DNA from: Enterococcus pallens ATCC BAA-351
Lineage (GTDB): Bacteria > Bacillota > Bacilli > Lactobacillales > Enterococcaceae
Length of the DNA: 64,000 bases
Assembly (NCBI RefSeq): GCF_000407485.1
Contig: NZ_ASWD01000006.1
Location: forward strand, 243,501 to 307,500
Reading direction: 5' to 3'
The notes beneath the pieces are model-generated. The model saw nothing but the letters and a program-made list of their open reading frames with translations. It was not told the DNA's origin and ran no database searches. The translations under genes and the position numbers were made by a program. This document shows, piece by piece, positions 42,989-52,131 of the stretch; the first letter of the stretch is position 1, and every line of letters begins with the position of its first letter.

Positions 42989-43026
42989 CGCATATTCTAA
43001 TTTAAATTAAGGAGTGTTTTACACAC

Positions 43027-45699
43027 ATGAAGGAAGATTATCACCAGAAACTGGAACAATTACAGGAAAGCTATCCCTTACAAGACTTTGAACAAGGTCT
43101 AAGCCAGCAGGAAGCGCAAGCTCGCTTGGCCAAATTCGGACCGAACAAGCTGGAAACTAAGAAAACGCCCAAATGGAAGCTCTTTTTGCGTCAATTCAAC
43201 AACATGATTATTTACATTTTAATCGCTGCAATGCTTTTGACCTTAGTGATGGGGCATTCTTCTGATGCCATCATTATCGGGCTGGTTGTAGTCATTAATG
43301 CCTTTATCGGCTATTACCAAGAAGCGAATGCTTCAGATGCCTTAGAAAAAATCAAAGAAATGCTGGCAACCGAAGCCACCGTTTATCGTGATGGTACCCG
43401 GATGGACATTCCCACTGAGGAATTAGTCGCTGGCGATGTAGTCTTTTTGGAAGCTGGTGACAGTGTGCCGGCCGACCTGCGTATTGTCGATGCGGACAAT
43501 TTACGTATTCAAGAAGCCAGCTTAACAGGTGAAGCCGATTCAATTGAAAAAACTGCCGAGGATTTACCACAGGAAGAAGTGCCTTTAGCCGAGCAGATCA
43601 ATAAGGCCTTTGCTTCGACTTCTGTTACGAACGGGAGCGGTTTAGGGGTGGTAATCGCTACGGCTGCCGACACAGAAATCGGGAAAATCTCGACAGAAGT
43701 CAGCCAGGTGAAACCACGGAAATCTCCATTAATGCAGCAAATTGACAGCTTAGGAAAAGGTGTCTCCTATGTAGTTATCGGTGCAGCTGTCCTGCTCTTT
43801 TTACTAGGCGTATTTTTTGATACCTACTCGCTTTCGGTTCTTTCATTGGCAGTTGTTACCATGATTGTCGGCTCTATTCCTGAAGGCTTGCCGGCAACCA
43901 CCTCGGTTATCTTAGCAATGGGTGTCAGCGACATGGCAAAAAACAAACATACCATTGTTAAATCTTTGCCAGCAGTTGAAACGTTAGGCTCAGTGGACGT
44001 AATTGCCACCGATAAAACCGGAACCCTGACCAAAAATGAAATGACCGTAACCGATGTATTGATTGACCAACAGCATTATACTGTCAGCGGCTACGGCTAT
44101 AAACCCGATGGCAAATTACTGAAGGACGGTCAACCGGTGGTCCCGGATGCAAAAATGCAGCGCTTTTTAGAGGCTGGTTATGAAGCCAACGATACGATGC
44201 TTTTTGAAGAAGACAATCGCTGGCAAATTAACGGTGAACCAACGGACGGGTCTTTCTTAACCTTGTATCAAAAGCTGAACGAAGCCGAACCGGCTGTTGA
44301 AGAGATTGACATGCTGCCCTTTGACTCAGAATATCGCTATATGGCGAAGCTGGTTCAACAACCAAACGGCCAACGCTTAGTTTACATTAAAGGCTCCCCT
44401 GACAAATTGTTTCCAATGGCGAAAACCCAAGAGGCCGCTTTTCAGCATGACTACTGGAGTAAACAGGTTTTAGCCCTTTCAGAAGAAGGCAAACGCGTGG
44501 TTGCAGTCGGCTACAAAACCGTCTCGCCTGAAACCACCGAAGTTACCCACGAACTGTTAGCTGAAGGGATTCACTTCTTAGGCTTAGCTGGTATTATTGA
44601 CCCGCCTCGTGAAGAAGTCATCGGTTCCTTGAAGGACATGCGCCAAGCCGGCGTCGAAGTTAAAATGATCACCGGCGACCATCCGGTAACGGCCAAAACA
44701 ATTGGTGAACAGCTGGGGTTGGCCTCAGAAATCAAAGCCATCACCGGTCCAGAATGGGATCGCCTGTCACAAGCTGAAAAGGAAGAAGCGGCAATTAGTC
44801 ACCAAGTATTTGCTCGAACGACGCCGAAAAACAAATTGGAGATCATCGAAGCCCTGCAGGCCAATCACAAAGTTACTGCTATGACTGGTGACGGTGTCAA
44901 CGATGCCCCAGCTTTGAAGCGGGCCGATATTGGTGTTGCCATGGGGATTAAAGGGACCGACGTAGCCAAAGATTCGGCGGACATGATTTTAGCCAACGAC
45001 AACTTTGCTACAATGTCGGTTGCTATCCGCGAAGGCCGCCGCATTTACGACAATATCAAAAAGAGTATTCTGTTCTTGCTGCCCACCTCCTTTGCGGAAG
45101 GTCTGATTATTGCCTTTACGATTTTGATGCAGATTGACATGCCGCTGCAGGCGACTCAGCTGCTGTGGATCAACATGGTTTCGGCAATTACCATTCAGTT
45201 TGCCTTCATTTTCGAGCCGGCTGAAGAGGGCATTATGGATCGACCACCTCAGAAAACCGGCAGCCGCTTAATGAGTCGCCATGATATTGTTCAGATGGCA
45301 TATGTTTCAATTTTAATGGCTCTGATTGCTTTGATGGCCTACGATTGGATTTTAGATCGGGGCGTTGACGGAACGACAGCCAGCACCATGATGGTCAATA
45401 TTATTGTCATCAGTAAAATTTTCTACCTATTTAATATTCGTACCTCACAGTATGCTTTTTCGAAGGAATTCTTTTCTAATAAGAAGGCGTTCGTCATCAT
45501 TGGGATTATGATTGGATTGCAGCTGATTTTAACCTATGTACCCTTCATGCAGCAAGCCTTCCACACCGCTCCCATGAGTTTAGTAGAGTGGGGCGTTTCG
45601 ATTTTAGCCGGGATGTTGATTTTACTCATTACAGAATTTGACAAATGGCGCAACCGCCGAAGCGGCAAGCCAATTCTGGTTACTCACAAATCTTCATAA
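43027..45699 (+). CDS. P-type cation-transporting ATPase
   Basis: An 890-aa P2-type ATPase: N-terminal cation_ATPase_N part, A domain with LTGEA, phosphorylation Asp329 in DKTGTLTKNEM, hinge TGDGVNDAPALKRADIGVAM (near 620), and ten transmembrane helices. Helix 4 has IPEGLP (about 284-289) as in Ca2+ and H+/cation pumps; helix 6 reads WINMVSAITIQFAFIFEP, unlike SERCA, closer to Pma1-like bacterial pumps. The ion is therefore not decided; Mg2+, Ca2+ or Mn2+ are options. Expression probably passes through the leader attenuator. AAGGAG is 12 bases before the ATG. Confidence 0.92.
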   Translation: MKEDYHQKLEQLQESYPLQDFEQGLSQQEAQARLAKFGPNKLETKKTPKWKLFLRQFNNMIIYILIAAMLLTLVMGHSSDAIIIGLVVVINAFIGYYQEANASDALEKIKEMLATEATVYRDGTRMDIPTEELVAGDVVFLEAGDSVPADLRIVDADNLRIQEASLTGEADSIEKTAEDLPQEEVPLAEQINKAFASTSVTNGSGLGVVIATAADTEIGKISTEVSQVKPRKSPLMQQIDSLGKGVSYVVIGAAVLLFLLGVFFDTYSLSVLSLAVVTMIVGSIPEGLPATTSVILAMGVSDMAKNKHTIVKSLPAVETLGSVDVIATDKTGTLTKNEMTVTDVLIDQQHYTVSGYGYKPDGKLLKDGQPVVPDAKMQRFLEAGYEANDTMLFEEDNRWQINGEPTDGSFLTLYQKLNEAEPAVEEIDMLPFDSEYRYMAKLVQQPNGQRLVYIKGSPDKLFPMAKTQEAAFQHDYWSKQVLALSEEGKRVVAVGYKTVSPETTEVTHELLAEGIHFLGLAGIIDPPREEVIGSLKDMRQAGVEVKMITGDHPVTAKTIGEQLGLASEIKAITGPEWDRLSQAEKEEAAISHQVFARTTPKNKLEIIEALQANHKVTAMTGDGVNDAPALKRADIGVAMGIKGTDVAKDSADMILANDNFATMSVAIREGRRIYDNIKKSILFLLPTSFAEGLIIAFTILMQIDMPLQATQLLWINMVSAITIQFAFIFEPAEEGIMDRPPQKTGSRLMSRHDIVQMAYVSILMALIALMAYDWILDRGVDGTTASTMMVNIIVISKIFYLFNIRTSQYAFSKEFFSNKKAFVIIGIMIGLQLILTYVPFMQQAFHTAPMSLVEWGVSILAGMLILLITEFDKWRNRRSGKPILVTHKSS

Positions 45700-45707
45700 C
45701 ATAAATA

Positions 45708-45735
45708 AAACCCGAGCGCGCGCTCGGGTTTTTCT
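45708..45735. terminator. Bidirectional GC-rich terminator
   Basis: AAACCCGAGCG (45708-45718) and CGCTCGGGTTT (45721-45731) plus T tracts on both sides end the ATPase gene and the convergent flippase gene. Confidence 0.93.
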
Positions 45736-45736
45736 T

Positions 45737-47383
45737 CTATTTAATTCTCAAATTTTTACGCCAGCGCTTTGCTCTTGCTCCCAATAGTTTGTCAGCTAAA
45801 CGAATTTTCAAGGTAAGGTAAAGATACAAGCCGGTATTCATTACGCCTGTAAGCAAACAAATCAACAAGGCCTGCAATCGTTTGTCAGGAGACAACCAGA
45901 AATAACTAAGCTGTTTAATCCCCAACGTAATGAGCCCACAAAACACTACTAACAAAGCAATCAGCAATACTCGGCGAAACGCCAGCTGATAATTACTTTT
46001 TGTTGCCCGCTTAATTTTTCTAAGAGATAAGGCACTAGTTAAAAGCAAGCCTAAACAGGTTGCTACCTGTGGTCCGTAAACCTCCAATAATTCAATCAGC
46101 GGCAGTTGTAAGATCCCCTTCAGCACCAAACCCGCAATCCAATAGTACAAAGCTGGCTTCACCAAGTCCAAGCTTTGCAGCAACAAAGCAGTAATCATGC
46201 CAAACGCTGCAATAAAGCTGACCAGCAGGACTATCCCTAAAATACGACTACCTAACAGATTCGCGCCATAAAACAAAGTATAAACCGGTCGAACATTTAT
46301 GATCAGCCAAACTACTACCGGCAAAATCACATAAACAAACCGCTGCAAATGAATACTGATGAAGCGTACAACCTCTTGCTTTTGCTGTTTAGCTGCCCGC
46401 TCCAACAACGAAGGAAGATAGCGTAAAAGCAACGTTCCTGCTGCTGCAATGACGATGACCGCAATCCGATCGGGGTTTGCCCGCAGAAGTCCGTAAAGAT
46501 TCAACAGCTGGTCGCCGCTGTAATTGGTATGCGCAGTCATGGTAGGAATAAAGGTCAGCTGGTCAATCAGCTTGTAGACAATCAGCCCACCGCCTAAGAG
46601 AACATATGGCAAAACCTCTAAAAAGGCTTCCCAAAGAATGATTTGAATCGACGTCTCTACCTTGTCCAAGCTGCGCATTCCCTGAATTTCCCAGCGCTCC
46701 TGATCCTTCTGCCAGCACAGGAGCAATAGCACTAAACTGCCAATGGCCCCCACTGCAGCAGCAAAAACACTTTGAATCACGGCCGTCCGAAAATTACTCT
46801 GAACAACCTGCAGCAGGAAAAAGCTGCTAAGCAGTACATAAAGTGCCCGCAATCCTTGATAAACCAATTGCGACAAGCCAATGGAAAACATATCCTGCAT
46901 CCCTTGAAAATACCCCTGCAAAACCCGCATGACTGGAAAAACAACCAAAGCTAGGCTCATAGAACGATAAATTGCCGTTAAATCATTGCCGCCGCCTGAA
47001 ATATTCGACAATAGAGGAGCCAAAAGAAACATTGCTCCTGCTGCCAAGATTCCCAGGCCTAAGCTAATCTGCAAGCAGCGAATAAACAATCGCTGGCCGA
47101 CTCGATACTCACTCATGGCATTGTATTTTTCCACCTGTTGAGCCACCACACTGGGAAGCCCAGCGGTCGCTGCCAAGCCCAAAATGCCAAACCACGTAAG
47201 GCTCATATCGTAGTAGCTGTTGGCGATATTTCCCTGCTCCTTCATCCAAGCATACCAAGGAATCGTTACTAACGCGCCTAGCAAGCAGGAATAAAAAATA
47301 CCGCTTGTTAGCCACGAGGCCTGTTGAATCACTTTTTCCTTAGGATGATAAACCGGTCGGTAGGCCGCTTTGCGCTTATCCAT
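45737..47383 (-). CDS. Polysaccharide/lipid II flippase (YtgP/MurJ type)
   Basis: A 548-aa MOP superfamily membrane protein with about 14 helices. The start is cytoplasmic and basic (VIQQASWLTSGIFYSCLLGA), with GLPSVVAQQVEKYNAMSEY and GYFQGMQDM as family signs. YtgP is a MurJ-like lipid II flippase in streptococci and Bacillus. It is divergent from murE, the same arrangement as in streptococci, which supports a peptidoglycan role over capsule export. 345 bp of AT-rich DNA separates the two. Confidence 0.87.
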   Translation of the reverse strand: MDKRKAAYRPVYHPKEKVIQQASWLTSGIFYSCLLGALVTIPWYAWMKEQGNIANSYYDMSLTWFGILGLAATAGLPSVVAQQVEKYNAMSEYRVGQRLFIRCLQISLGLGILAAGAMFLLAPLLSNISGGGNDLTAIYRSMSLALVVFPVMRVLQGYFQGMQDMFSIGLSQLVYQGLRALYVLLSSFFLLQVVQSNFRTAVIQSVFAAAVGAIGSLVLLLLCWQKDQERWEIQGMRSLDKVETSIQIILWEAFLEVLPYVLLGGGLIVYKLIDQLTFIPTMTAHTNYSGDQLLNLYGLLRANPDRIAVIVIAAAGTLLLRYLPSLLERAAKQQKQEVVRFISIHLQRFVYVILPVVVWLIINVRPVYTLFYGANLLGSRILGIVLLVSFIAAFGMITALLLQSLDLVKPALYYWIAGLVLKGILQLPLIELLEVYGPQVATCLGLLLTSALSLRKIKRATKSNYQLAFRRVLLIALLVVFCGLITLGIKQLSYFWLSPDKRLQALLICLLTGVMNTGLYLYLTLKIRLADKLLGARAKRWRKNLRIK

Positions 47384-47728
47384 AATACCCTGCTTTCTTT
47401 TTTACGACTGATCTGCACCAGCCATTCTTTAGCCAAAATAAAGCGTTGATCCCAACAATAACGCTTTTCCAAAAATTAAATTTGATATTTGAAAATTGAA
47501 TTTAACGAGATTCCCTCAATTTAAAATTGATACTAATAATCCGGAATCTGCAAGCACTCATTTTAACCATAAATTGATTATAATAATAAGAAAATATGTG
47601 GTCAACTAGCAAAAGCTGAAGTTTGCGTTTTTTCTCATAAACCCTTCATGAACTTTGGCTTTTTTTTTGCACTGCTAAAGAAGCGCTGTGCTATAATAGC
47701 TTAGACAAAATGTAACGGAGGTTGCTGC
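47384..47728. other. AT-rich divergent region between flippase gene and murE
   Basis: It contains a hairpin AAAGCGTT/AACGCTTT (47440-47447, 47460-47467), a 15-bp palindrome TCAATTTAAAATTGA (47516-47530), and the murE promoter: TATAAT (47692-47697) with an extended TG, and TTGCAC (47667-47672) 19 bp upstream. No further gene is seen. Confidence 0.6.
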
Positions 47729-49228
47729 ATGACTTTAACATTAACGCAGATCCAAGCAATTTTAGAAAAAGAAAACCTATTACGGGAGTTCATTACACCA
47801 GCTAAATGGTGCCTGAGTGCTCCTTTTGAAAAAAACTTTCAGCAGTTGTCCTACGATTCTAGCCAAGTAAATGAAGACACGCTGTTTTTCTGTAAAGGCA
47901 ATAACTTCAAGCAGGCTTATTTAGAACAAGCATTAAGCCAAGGCTTAGCTGTTTACATTGCTGAACAACCTTTTGAAGTAGATGCAGAACTGGCCATTAT
48001 TGTCCATGACATCAGAAAAGCGCTGGCCGTCTTAAGCATGGCTTTTTATGACTACCCGCAGGAAGAATTAAAAATTATCGGCATTACCGGAACAAAGGGC
48101 AAAACAACGACTGCTTATTTCGCCAAAAAAATTCTGGACCGTTCAAACGGAGAAAAAACGGCCTTGTTGTCCACCTTAAGCACTACCTTAGATGGTGTTA
48201 CCTTCTTCAAGTCACAATTAACAACACCAGAATCTTTAGAGCTGTACAAGATGATGCGTCAGGCCGTTGCTAACGGTATGACCCACTTAGTAATGGAGGT
48301 TTCTTCACAGGCTTACAAAGTTGCTCGTGTCTACGGATTGACCTTTGACGTAGGAATTTTCTTGAATATTTCACCGGATCATATTGGACCGATTGAGCAT
48401 CCCACCTTTGAAGATTATTTCTACTGCAAACGTCAGCTGATTGCCAACGCCAAACAGGTTGTTTTGCAAAATGAAACGGATCACAGTGATCTGCTGCTGG
48501 AAATGGCGCAGCAGCAAGCTATTCCTGTGATTACTTATGGAGACATGGGAGCCGACTATCACGTAGAACCGTTGAAGCATCCATTGTCTTTCGCCTTACA
48601 AGCTGAAGCAGATGACTTAGAACTCAATGGCGAATATGATTTACGATTGGCTGGAGACTTTAATAAGGAAAATGCCGCCGCCGCCCTAATTGCTAGCCGT
48701 TTGGTGGGCGCAGATCCAACCAGTGCAAAAAAAGGACTAGCTGAAGCACTAGTCCCTGGTCGTATGAATCTTTTACTTAAAGAAAATGGTGCCCATATTT
48801 ATGTGGATTATGCCCACAACTATTTAAGCATGAAAACCATTTTAGCTTTTGCCAAGGAAAATCATCCCGAGGGCACGATTACCGTGGTTACCGGATCTAC
48901 CGGCAACAAAGCCGAATCTCGCCGCGAAGGGATCGGGCAAGCCATCGGTGAATTTGCCGATGCAGCGATTCTTACGATGGATGACCCCAACTTTGAAGCA
49001 CCAGAAAAAATTGCCGCTGAAATTCAAGCAGCCATTCAAAATGATCACGTTGCCGTTTCCTATATTGAAAACCGCAAGCAGGCCATTCTGCAGGCATTGG
49101 AAGCTGCTGGTCCCAACGATGCTGTCATTCTAGCTGGCAAGGGAACCGATAAATACATGACCTTAAATGGCAAAGATGACACTTACGAAGGCGATTATGT
49201 CATCGTAGAAAATTATCTGAACCAATAA
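47729..49228 (+). CDS. murE: UDP-MurNAc-L-Ala-D-Glu:L-lysine ligase
   Basis: A 499-aa Mur ligase that adds the third residue to the peptidoglycan stem. ATP loop GITGTKGKTTTAYF is near residue 117, and YVDYAHN is in the middle domain. The amino-acid selectivity motif is DDPN (Asp418-Asn421), as in lysine-adding enzymes, not the DNPR of diaminopimelate ligases, so the cell wall is of Lys type. GGAGG precedes the ATG. Ends in a good terminator (49237-49270). Confidence 0.95.
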   Translation: MTLTLTQIQAILEKENLLREFITPAKWCLSAPFEKNFQQLSYDSSQVNEDTLFFCKGNNFKQAYLEQALSQGLAVYIAEQPFEVDAELAIIVHDIRKALAVLSMAFYDYPQEELKIIGITGTKGKTTTAYFAKKILDRSNGEKTALLSTLSTTLDGVTFFKSQLTTPESLELYKMMRQAVANGMTHLVMEVSSQAYKVARVYGLTFDVGIFLNISPDHIGPIEHPTFEDYFYCKRQLIANAKQVVLQNETDHSDLLLEMAQQQAIPVITYGDMGADYHVEPLKHPLSFALQAEADDLELNGEYDLRLAGDFNKENAAAALIASRLVGADPTSAKKGLAEALVPGRMNLLLKENGAHIYVDYAHNYLSMKTILAFAKENHPEGTITVVTGSTGNKAESRREGIGQAIGEFADAAILTMDDPNFEAPEKIAAEIQAAIQNDHVAVSYIENRKQAILQALEAAGPNDAVILAGKGTDKYMTLNGKDDTYEGDYVIVENYLNQ

Positions 49229-49236
49229 CCGATTGC

Positions 49237-49270
49237 AAGAAGAGGCCTCTCACGGGAGCCTCTTCTTTTT
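49237..49270 (+). terminator. Intrinsic terminator of murE
   Basis: AAGAAGAGGC (49237-49246) and GCCTCTTCTT (49258-49267), perfect 10-bp stem with TTTTT. Confidence 0.92.
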
Positions 49271-49340
49271 AGCTAGCGCTAATTCCCATACGTAAACAGC
49301 CGCCAAGTACTCCACAAAACCCTAACCAGCCATCATTCAT
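49269..49340 (-). CDS. Possible 23-residue small protein
   Basis: A short minus-strand ORF with a very strong ribosome binding site (GAGGGGGAG, five bases before the ATG at 49340). It encodes MNDGWLGFCGVLGGCLRMGI plus SAS, hydrophobic with two Cys and five Gly. Position is just after the efaA terminator hairpin, so read-through could express it, or it has its own promoter. Too short to judge by coding statistics; no relatives known to me. Confidence 0.35.
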   Translation of the reverse strand: MNDGWLGFCGVLGGCLRMGISAS

Positions 49341-49364
49341 TTTTACTCCCCCTCGTAAATAAGA

Positions 49365-49401
49365 AAAGTACTCTATCTTCGGTACAAAGACAAAGTACTT
49401 T
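49365..49401 (-). terminator. Terminator of the efaCBA operon
   Basis: Minus strand: AAAGTACT (49401-49394) and AGTACTTT (49372-49365) with a 21-base loop, followed by TCTTATTT. It lies 8 bp past the efaA stop. The long loop makes it moderate. Confidence 0.55.
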
Positions 49402-49408
49402 CCTTTCT

Positions 49409-50347
49409 TTATTGTGACAAGCCCTCAGCAATTTTATCCAAGTTCCATTTCATCATAGCGTAGTAGCTGTCGCCCTCTTCTCCCTTTTCAGCGACTGAAT
49501 CGGTAAAAATTTTGGCATAAATTGGAATGTCGGTATCCTTTGAGACAGTCTTCATCGGTTTTTCATTGACACTGCTCTCGACGAATAAGGCTGGTACCTT
49601 GCTGGCACGCAGGGTTTGAACCAACTGCTTAATTTGATCCGGAGTTCCTTCTTCCTCCGTATTAATCTCCCAAATGTAGTTGCTTGGAATATCATAGGCT
49701 TTCGAAAAATATTTAAAACAGCCTTCACTAGTAACAATCATTTTCTTGTCTGCAGGAATTGCGGCAAATTTTTCCTTGGCTTCCTGATCCAAAGCACGTA
49801 ATTTCTCTACATACTTTGTAAGATTCTCCTGATAAAACGCCTGATTGTCCGGGTCCTTTGCTGAAAGCTGCTTCTCAATATTCTTAGCGTAGATAATCCC
49901 ATTTTCCAAATTTAACCAGGCATGGGGATCTTCTTTCCCTTTTTCATTTTGCCCTTCCAAATAAATGACTTCGACACCATCGCTGACAGCAAAGTAATCC
50001 TGATCCTTCTTTTTATTGGCGTTATCGACTAACTTGGTAAACCAGGCATTGCCGCCAGTCTCCAAATTAATCCCATTATAGAAAATGACATCGGCTTTGC
50101 TTGTCTTTTGAACATCCTCTGGCAAAGGCTCATACTCATGCGGGTCTTTTCCTACCGGTACAATGCTATGCAGGTCAATCCGATCCTGTCCAATCGTTTG
50201 CGCCATATCCGCTAAGATGGAATTGGTTACCACCACCTTCAACTTCCCATTTTCCTCTTCACTAGTGGAAGCAGAATCAGAGGAACAGGCGGCAAATATC
50301 AATAAGCCTAAAATGGCGAAGACACTGCTTTTTAAGATTTTTTTCAT
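49409..50347 (-). CDS. efaA: Manganese/zinc ABC transporter substrate-binding lipoprotein (EfaA-like)
   Basis: A 312-aa cluster A-I solute-binding protein. The lipobox FAAC has Cys21 as the lipidation site. Metal ligands appear as His in GKDPHEYE, His in KEDPHAWL, Glu/Asp later in the chain. The order ATPase-permease-lipoprotein and the metal operator upstream match efaCBA, the E. faecalis Mn2+ importer and endocarditis antigen locus. Zn2+ uptake (AdcA-like) is less likely because no His-rich loop is present. Overlaps the permease gene by ATGA. Confidence 0.9.
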   Translation of the reverse strand: MKKILKSSVFAILGLLIFAACSSDSASTSEEENGKLKVVVTNSILADMAQTIGQDRIDLHSIVPVGKDPHEYEPLPEDVQKTSKADVIFYNGINLETGGNAWFTKLVDNANKKKDQDYFAVSDGVEVIYLEGQNEKGKEDPHAWLNLENGIIYAKNIEKQLSAKDPDNQAFYQENLTKYVEKLRALDQEAKEKFAAIPADKKMIVTSEGCFKYFSKAYDIPSNYIWEINTEEEGTPDQIKQLVQTLRASKVPALFVESSVNEKPMKTVSKDTDIPIYAKIFTDSVAEKGEEGDSYYAMMKWNLDKIAEGLSQ

Positions 50348-51186
50348 TCACTAACAACCCTCTTTCGTAAAAAATTTTGTTTTGGTGACACGAAGAAACT
50401 GATGATAAAGAAACTAGTTGCTGTCAAAACAATACAAGACCCCACTGCAATATTAAAGGTATAACCGATAAACAGCCCTAGCAAGGATGACAAAGCACCC
50501 AAGCTAGCTGAAATCACCATCATCGTTTTTAAACTATTGGAATACAGATAGGCTGTTGCAGCCGGAGTAATCAGCATTGCCACAATTAAAATGGTCCCAA
50601 CACTTTGCATCGCCGTCACTGCCACTAAAGTCAACAGAATCATCAGCAGATAATGATAAAAATTCACCTTCATCCCCAGTGCTTTTGCCATTAGCGGATC
50701 AAAGGAAGTAATCAACAGCTCCTTGAAAAATAAAACAATGACTGCCAATACGATGACTGCCACACCAATCGTGATCCATTTGTCGATGTCTTGAACAGCT
50801 AAAATGTTCCCAAAAAGAATGTGGAACAAATCGGTGGAGCTGTTAGCCACACCAATTAGAATGACCCCCAAGGCCAGAAAGGAACTGAAGGTAATCCCAA
50901 TGGCCGTATCCCCCTTCACCACACTATTGCTCTTAATGAAGGTGATAATCACCGATGCCAGAATCCCAAATGTAATCGCACCGATGAAAAAATTGATCCC
51001 TAGAATATAAGAAATCGCTACTCCCGGCAGGACTGCATGAGAAATAGCATCCCCCATCAAAGACATTCCTCGCAAAATAATAAAACAGCCCACTACCCCT
51101 GAAACGACGCCAATCACCAGGGCAGTAATTAAAGCATTTTGCAGAAAATGAAATTCCTGCAGGCCTTCAATAAAATTAGCTAGCAT
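50344..51186 (-). CDS. efaB: Metal ABC transporter permease (EfaB-like)
   Basis: Starting at 51186, inside the end of the ATPase gene (11-bp overlap, GGGGAGGAAG upstream), it is 280 aa. ABC-3 family features: [40 protein letters not shown] and a helix-rich body with about eight membrane spans. It forms the membrane channel for Mn2+. Confidence 0.92.
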   Translation of the reverse strand: MLANFIEGLQEFHFLQNALITALVIGVVSGVVGCFIILRGMSLMGDAISHAVLPGVAISYILGINFFIGAITFGILASVIITFIKSNSVVKGDTAIGITFSSFLALGVILIGVANSSTDLFHILFGNILAVQDIDKWITIGVAVIVLAVIVLFFKELLITSFDPLMAKALGMKVNFYHYLLMILLTLVAVTAMQSVGTILIVAMLITPAATAYLYSNSLKTMMVISASLGALSSLLGLFIGYTFNIAVGSCIVLTATSFFIISFFVSPKQNFLRKRVVSE

Positions 51187-51910
51187 GGCGAACTTCCTCC
51201 CCAATGAAAATCGTATCCCCATAGGCACGAACTAGATTGGCTTTACGGAAAGTTTCTTTGGTTTTCCCCGCCGCAATTAATTCTTTATTCAGCAAAATCA
51301 CCTGATCAAAGTAGGTTTCAACTTTTCCTAAGTCATGATGGACAATCAAAATCGTTTTGCCCTGCTGTTTTAATTGCTGCAGAGTTTGCATGATAATCCC
51401 TTCACTGACTGAATCGATTCCCACAAAAGGTTCATCTAGAAAAATATAATCTGCCTGCTGAACTAGGCAACGAGCGACCAATACTCGCTGAAACTGTCCG
51501 CCAGATAACTCACTGATTTGACGATCCGCATATTTTTCCATTCCTACTTCTGCTAAAGCAGCTTGGACATCCTGCCACTGTTTAGCGCCAAGACGTTTAA
51601 ACAAGCCCACCGCTGGAAAAGTTCCTAAAGAAACACATTCCTTCACCGTAATAGGAAAAGTAAAGTCAATCGCACTTTTTTGTTCCACATAAGCAATCGA
51701 GCTTAACCGCTTCTCAGCTGCTTCTCCATCTATTACCGTGTTCCCACTATGAGGAACTATATTTAAAATAGCCTTTAGTAACGTTGACTTTCCAGCGCCA
51801 TTTGGCCCAATAATTCCAGTAATGGTTGGCCCCTCTAACGCAAGATTAATGTCCTGCAGAGCCGTGCCTTGATTATTGTAGCTGACATTGATATTTTCAC
51901 AGATAATCAT
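51176..51910 (-). CDS. efaC: Metal ABC transporter ATPase (EfaC-like)
   Basis: A 244-aa ATPase with Walker [16 protein letters not shown] (about 36-50), signature [15 protein letters not shown], Walker [13 protein letters not shown], and H-loop VHHDL. It heads the operon, with AGGTGAGCAAAA before the ATG at 51910. The operator upstream shows metal-dependent control. Confidence 0.92.
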   Translation of the reverse strand: MIICENINVSYNNQGTALQDINLALEGPTITGIIGPNGAGKSTLLKAILNIVPHSGNTVIDGEAAEKRLSSIAYVEQKSAIDFTFPITVKECVSLGTFPAVGLFKRLGAKQWQDVQAALAEVGMEKYADRQISELSGGQFQRVLVARCLVQQADYIFLDEPFVGIDSVSEGIIMQTLQQLKQQGKTILIVHHDLGKVETYFDQVILLNKELIAAGKTKETFRKANLVRAYGDTIFIGEEVRHAS

Positions 51911-51951
51911 TTTTGCTCACCTCGTATGATTTGATAATCCTTCTCATTTAC

Positions 51952-51987
51952 AAGTTTTAGGTTAACCTAAAACTTTATGTAAGTCAA
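51952..51987 (-). promoter_or_regulatory. Promoter with 24-bp palindromic metalloregulator (EfaR/MntR) box
   Basis: AAGTTTTAGGTT and its exact complement AACCTAAAACTT abut to a perfect 24-bp palindrome (51952-51975). The core TTAGGTTAACCTAA is of the DtxR/MntR type. A -35 TTGACT (51987-51982) lies on the minus strand; the -10 region falls inside the palindrome, so the bound repressor blocks polymerase when Mn2+ is ample. Confidence 0.85.
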
Positions 51988-52131
51988 CTCTAATATTATT
52001 TTTCTGCTCATCTATACTTTTCTGAAAAATTTCATTGCTCTTTTTCAATGGACAGAATGAAAGCATTTTTTTTGCTGTCTGTTTCATTCTATGACAAACT
52101 AGATGTATTCATTTAAATGGAGGGAAGAACG

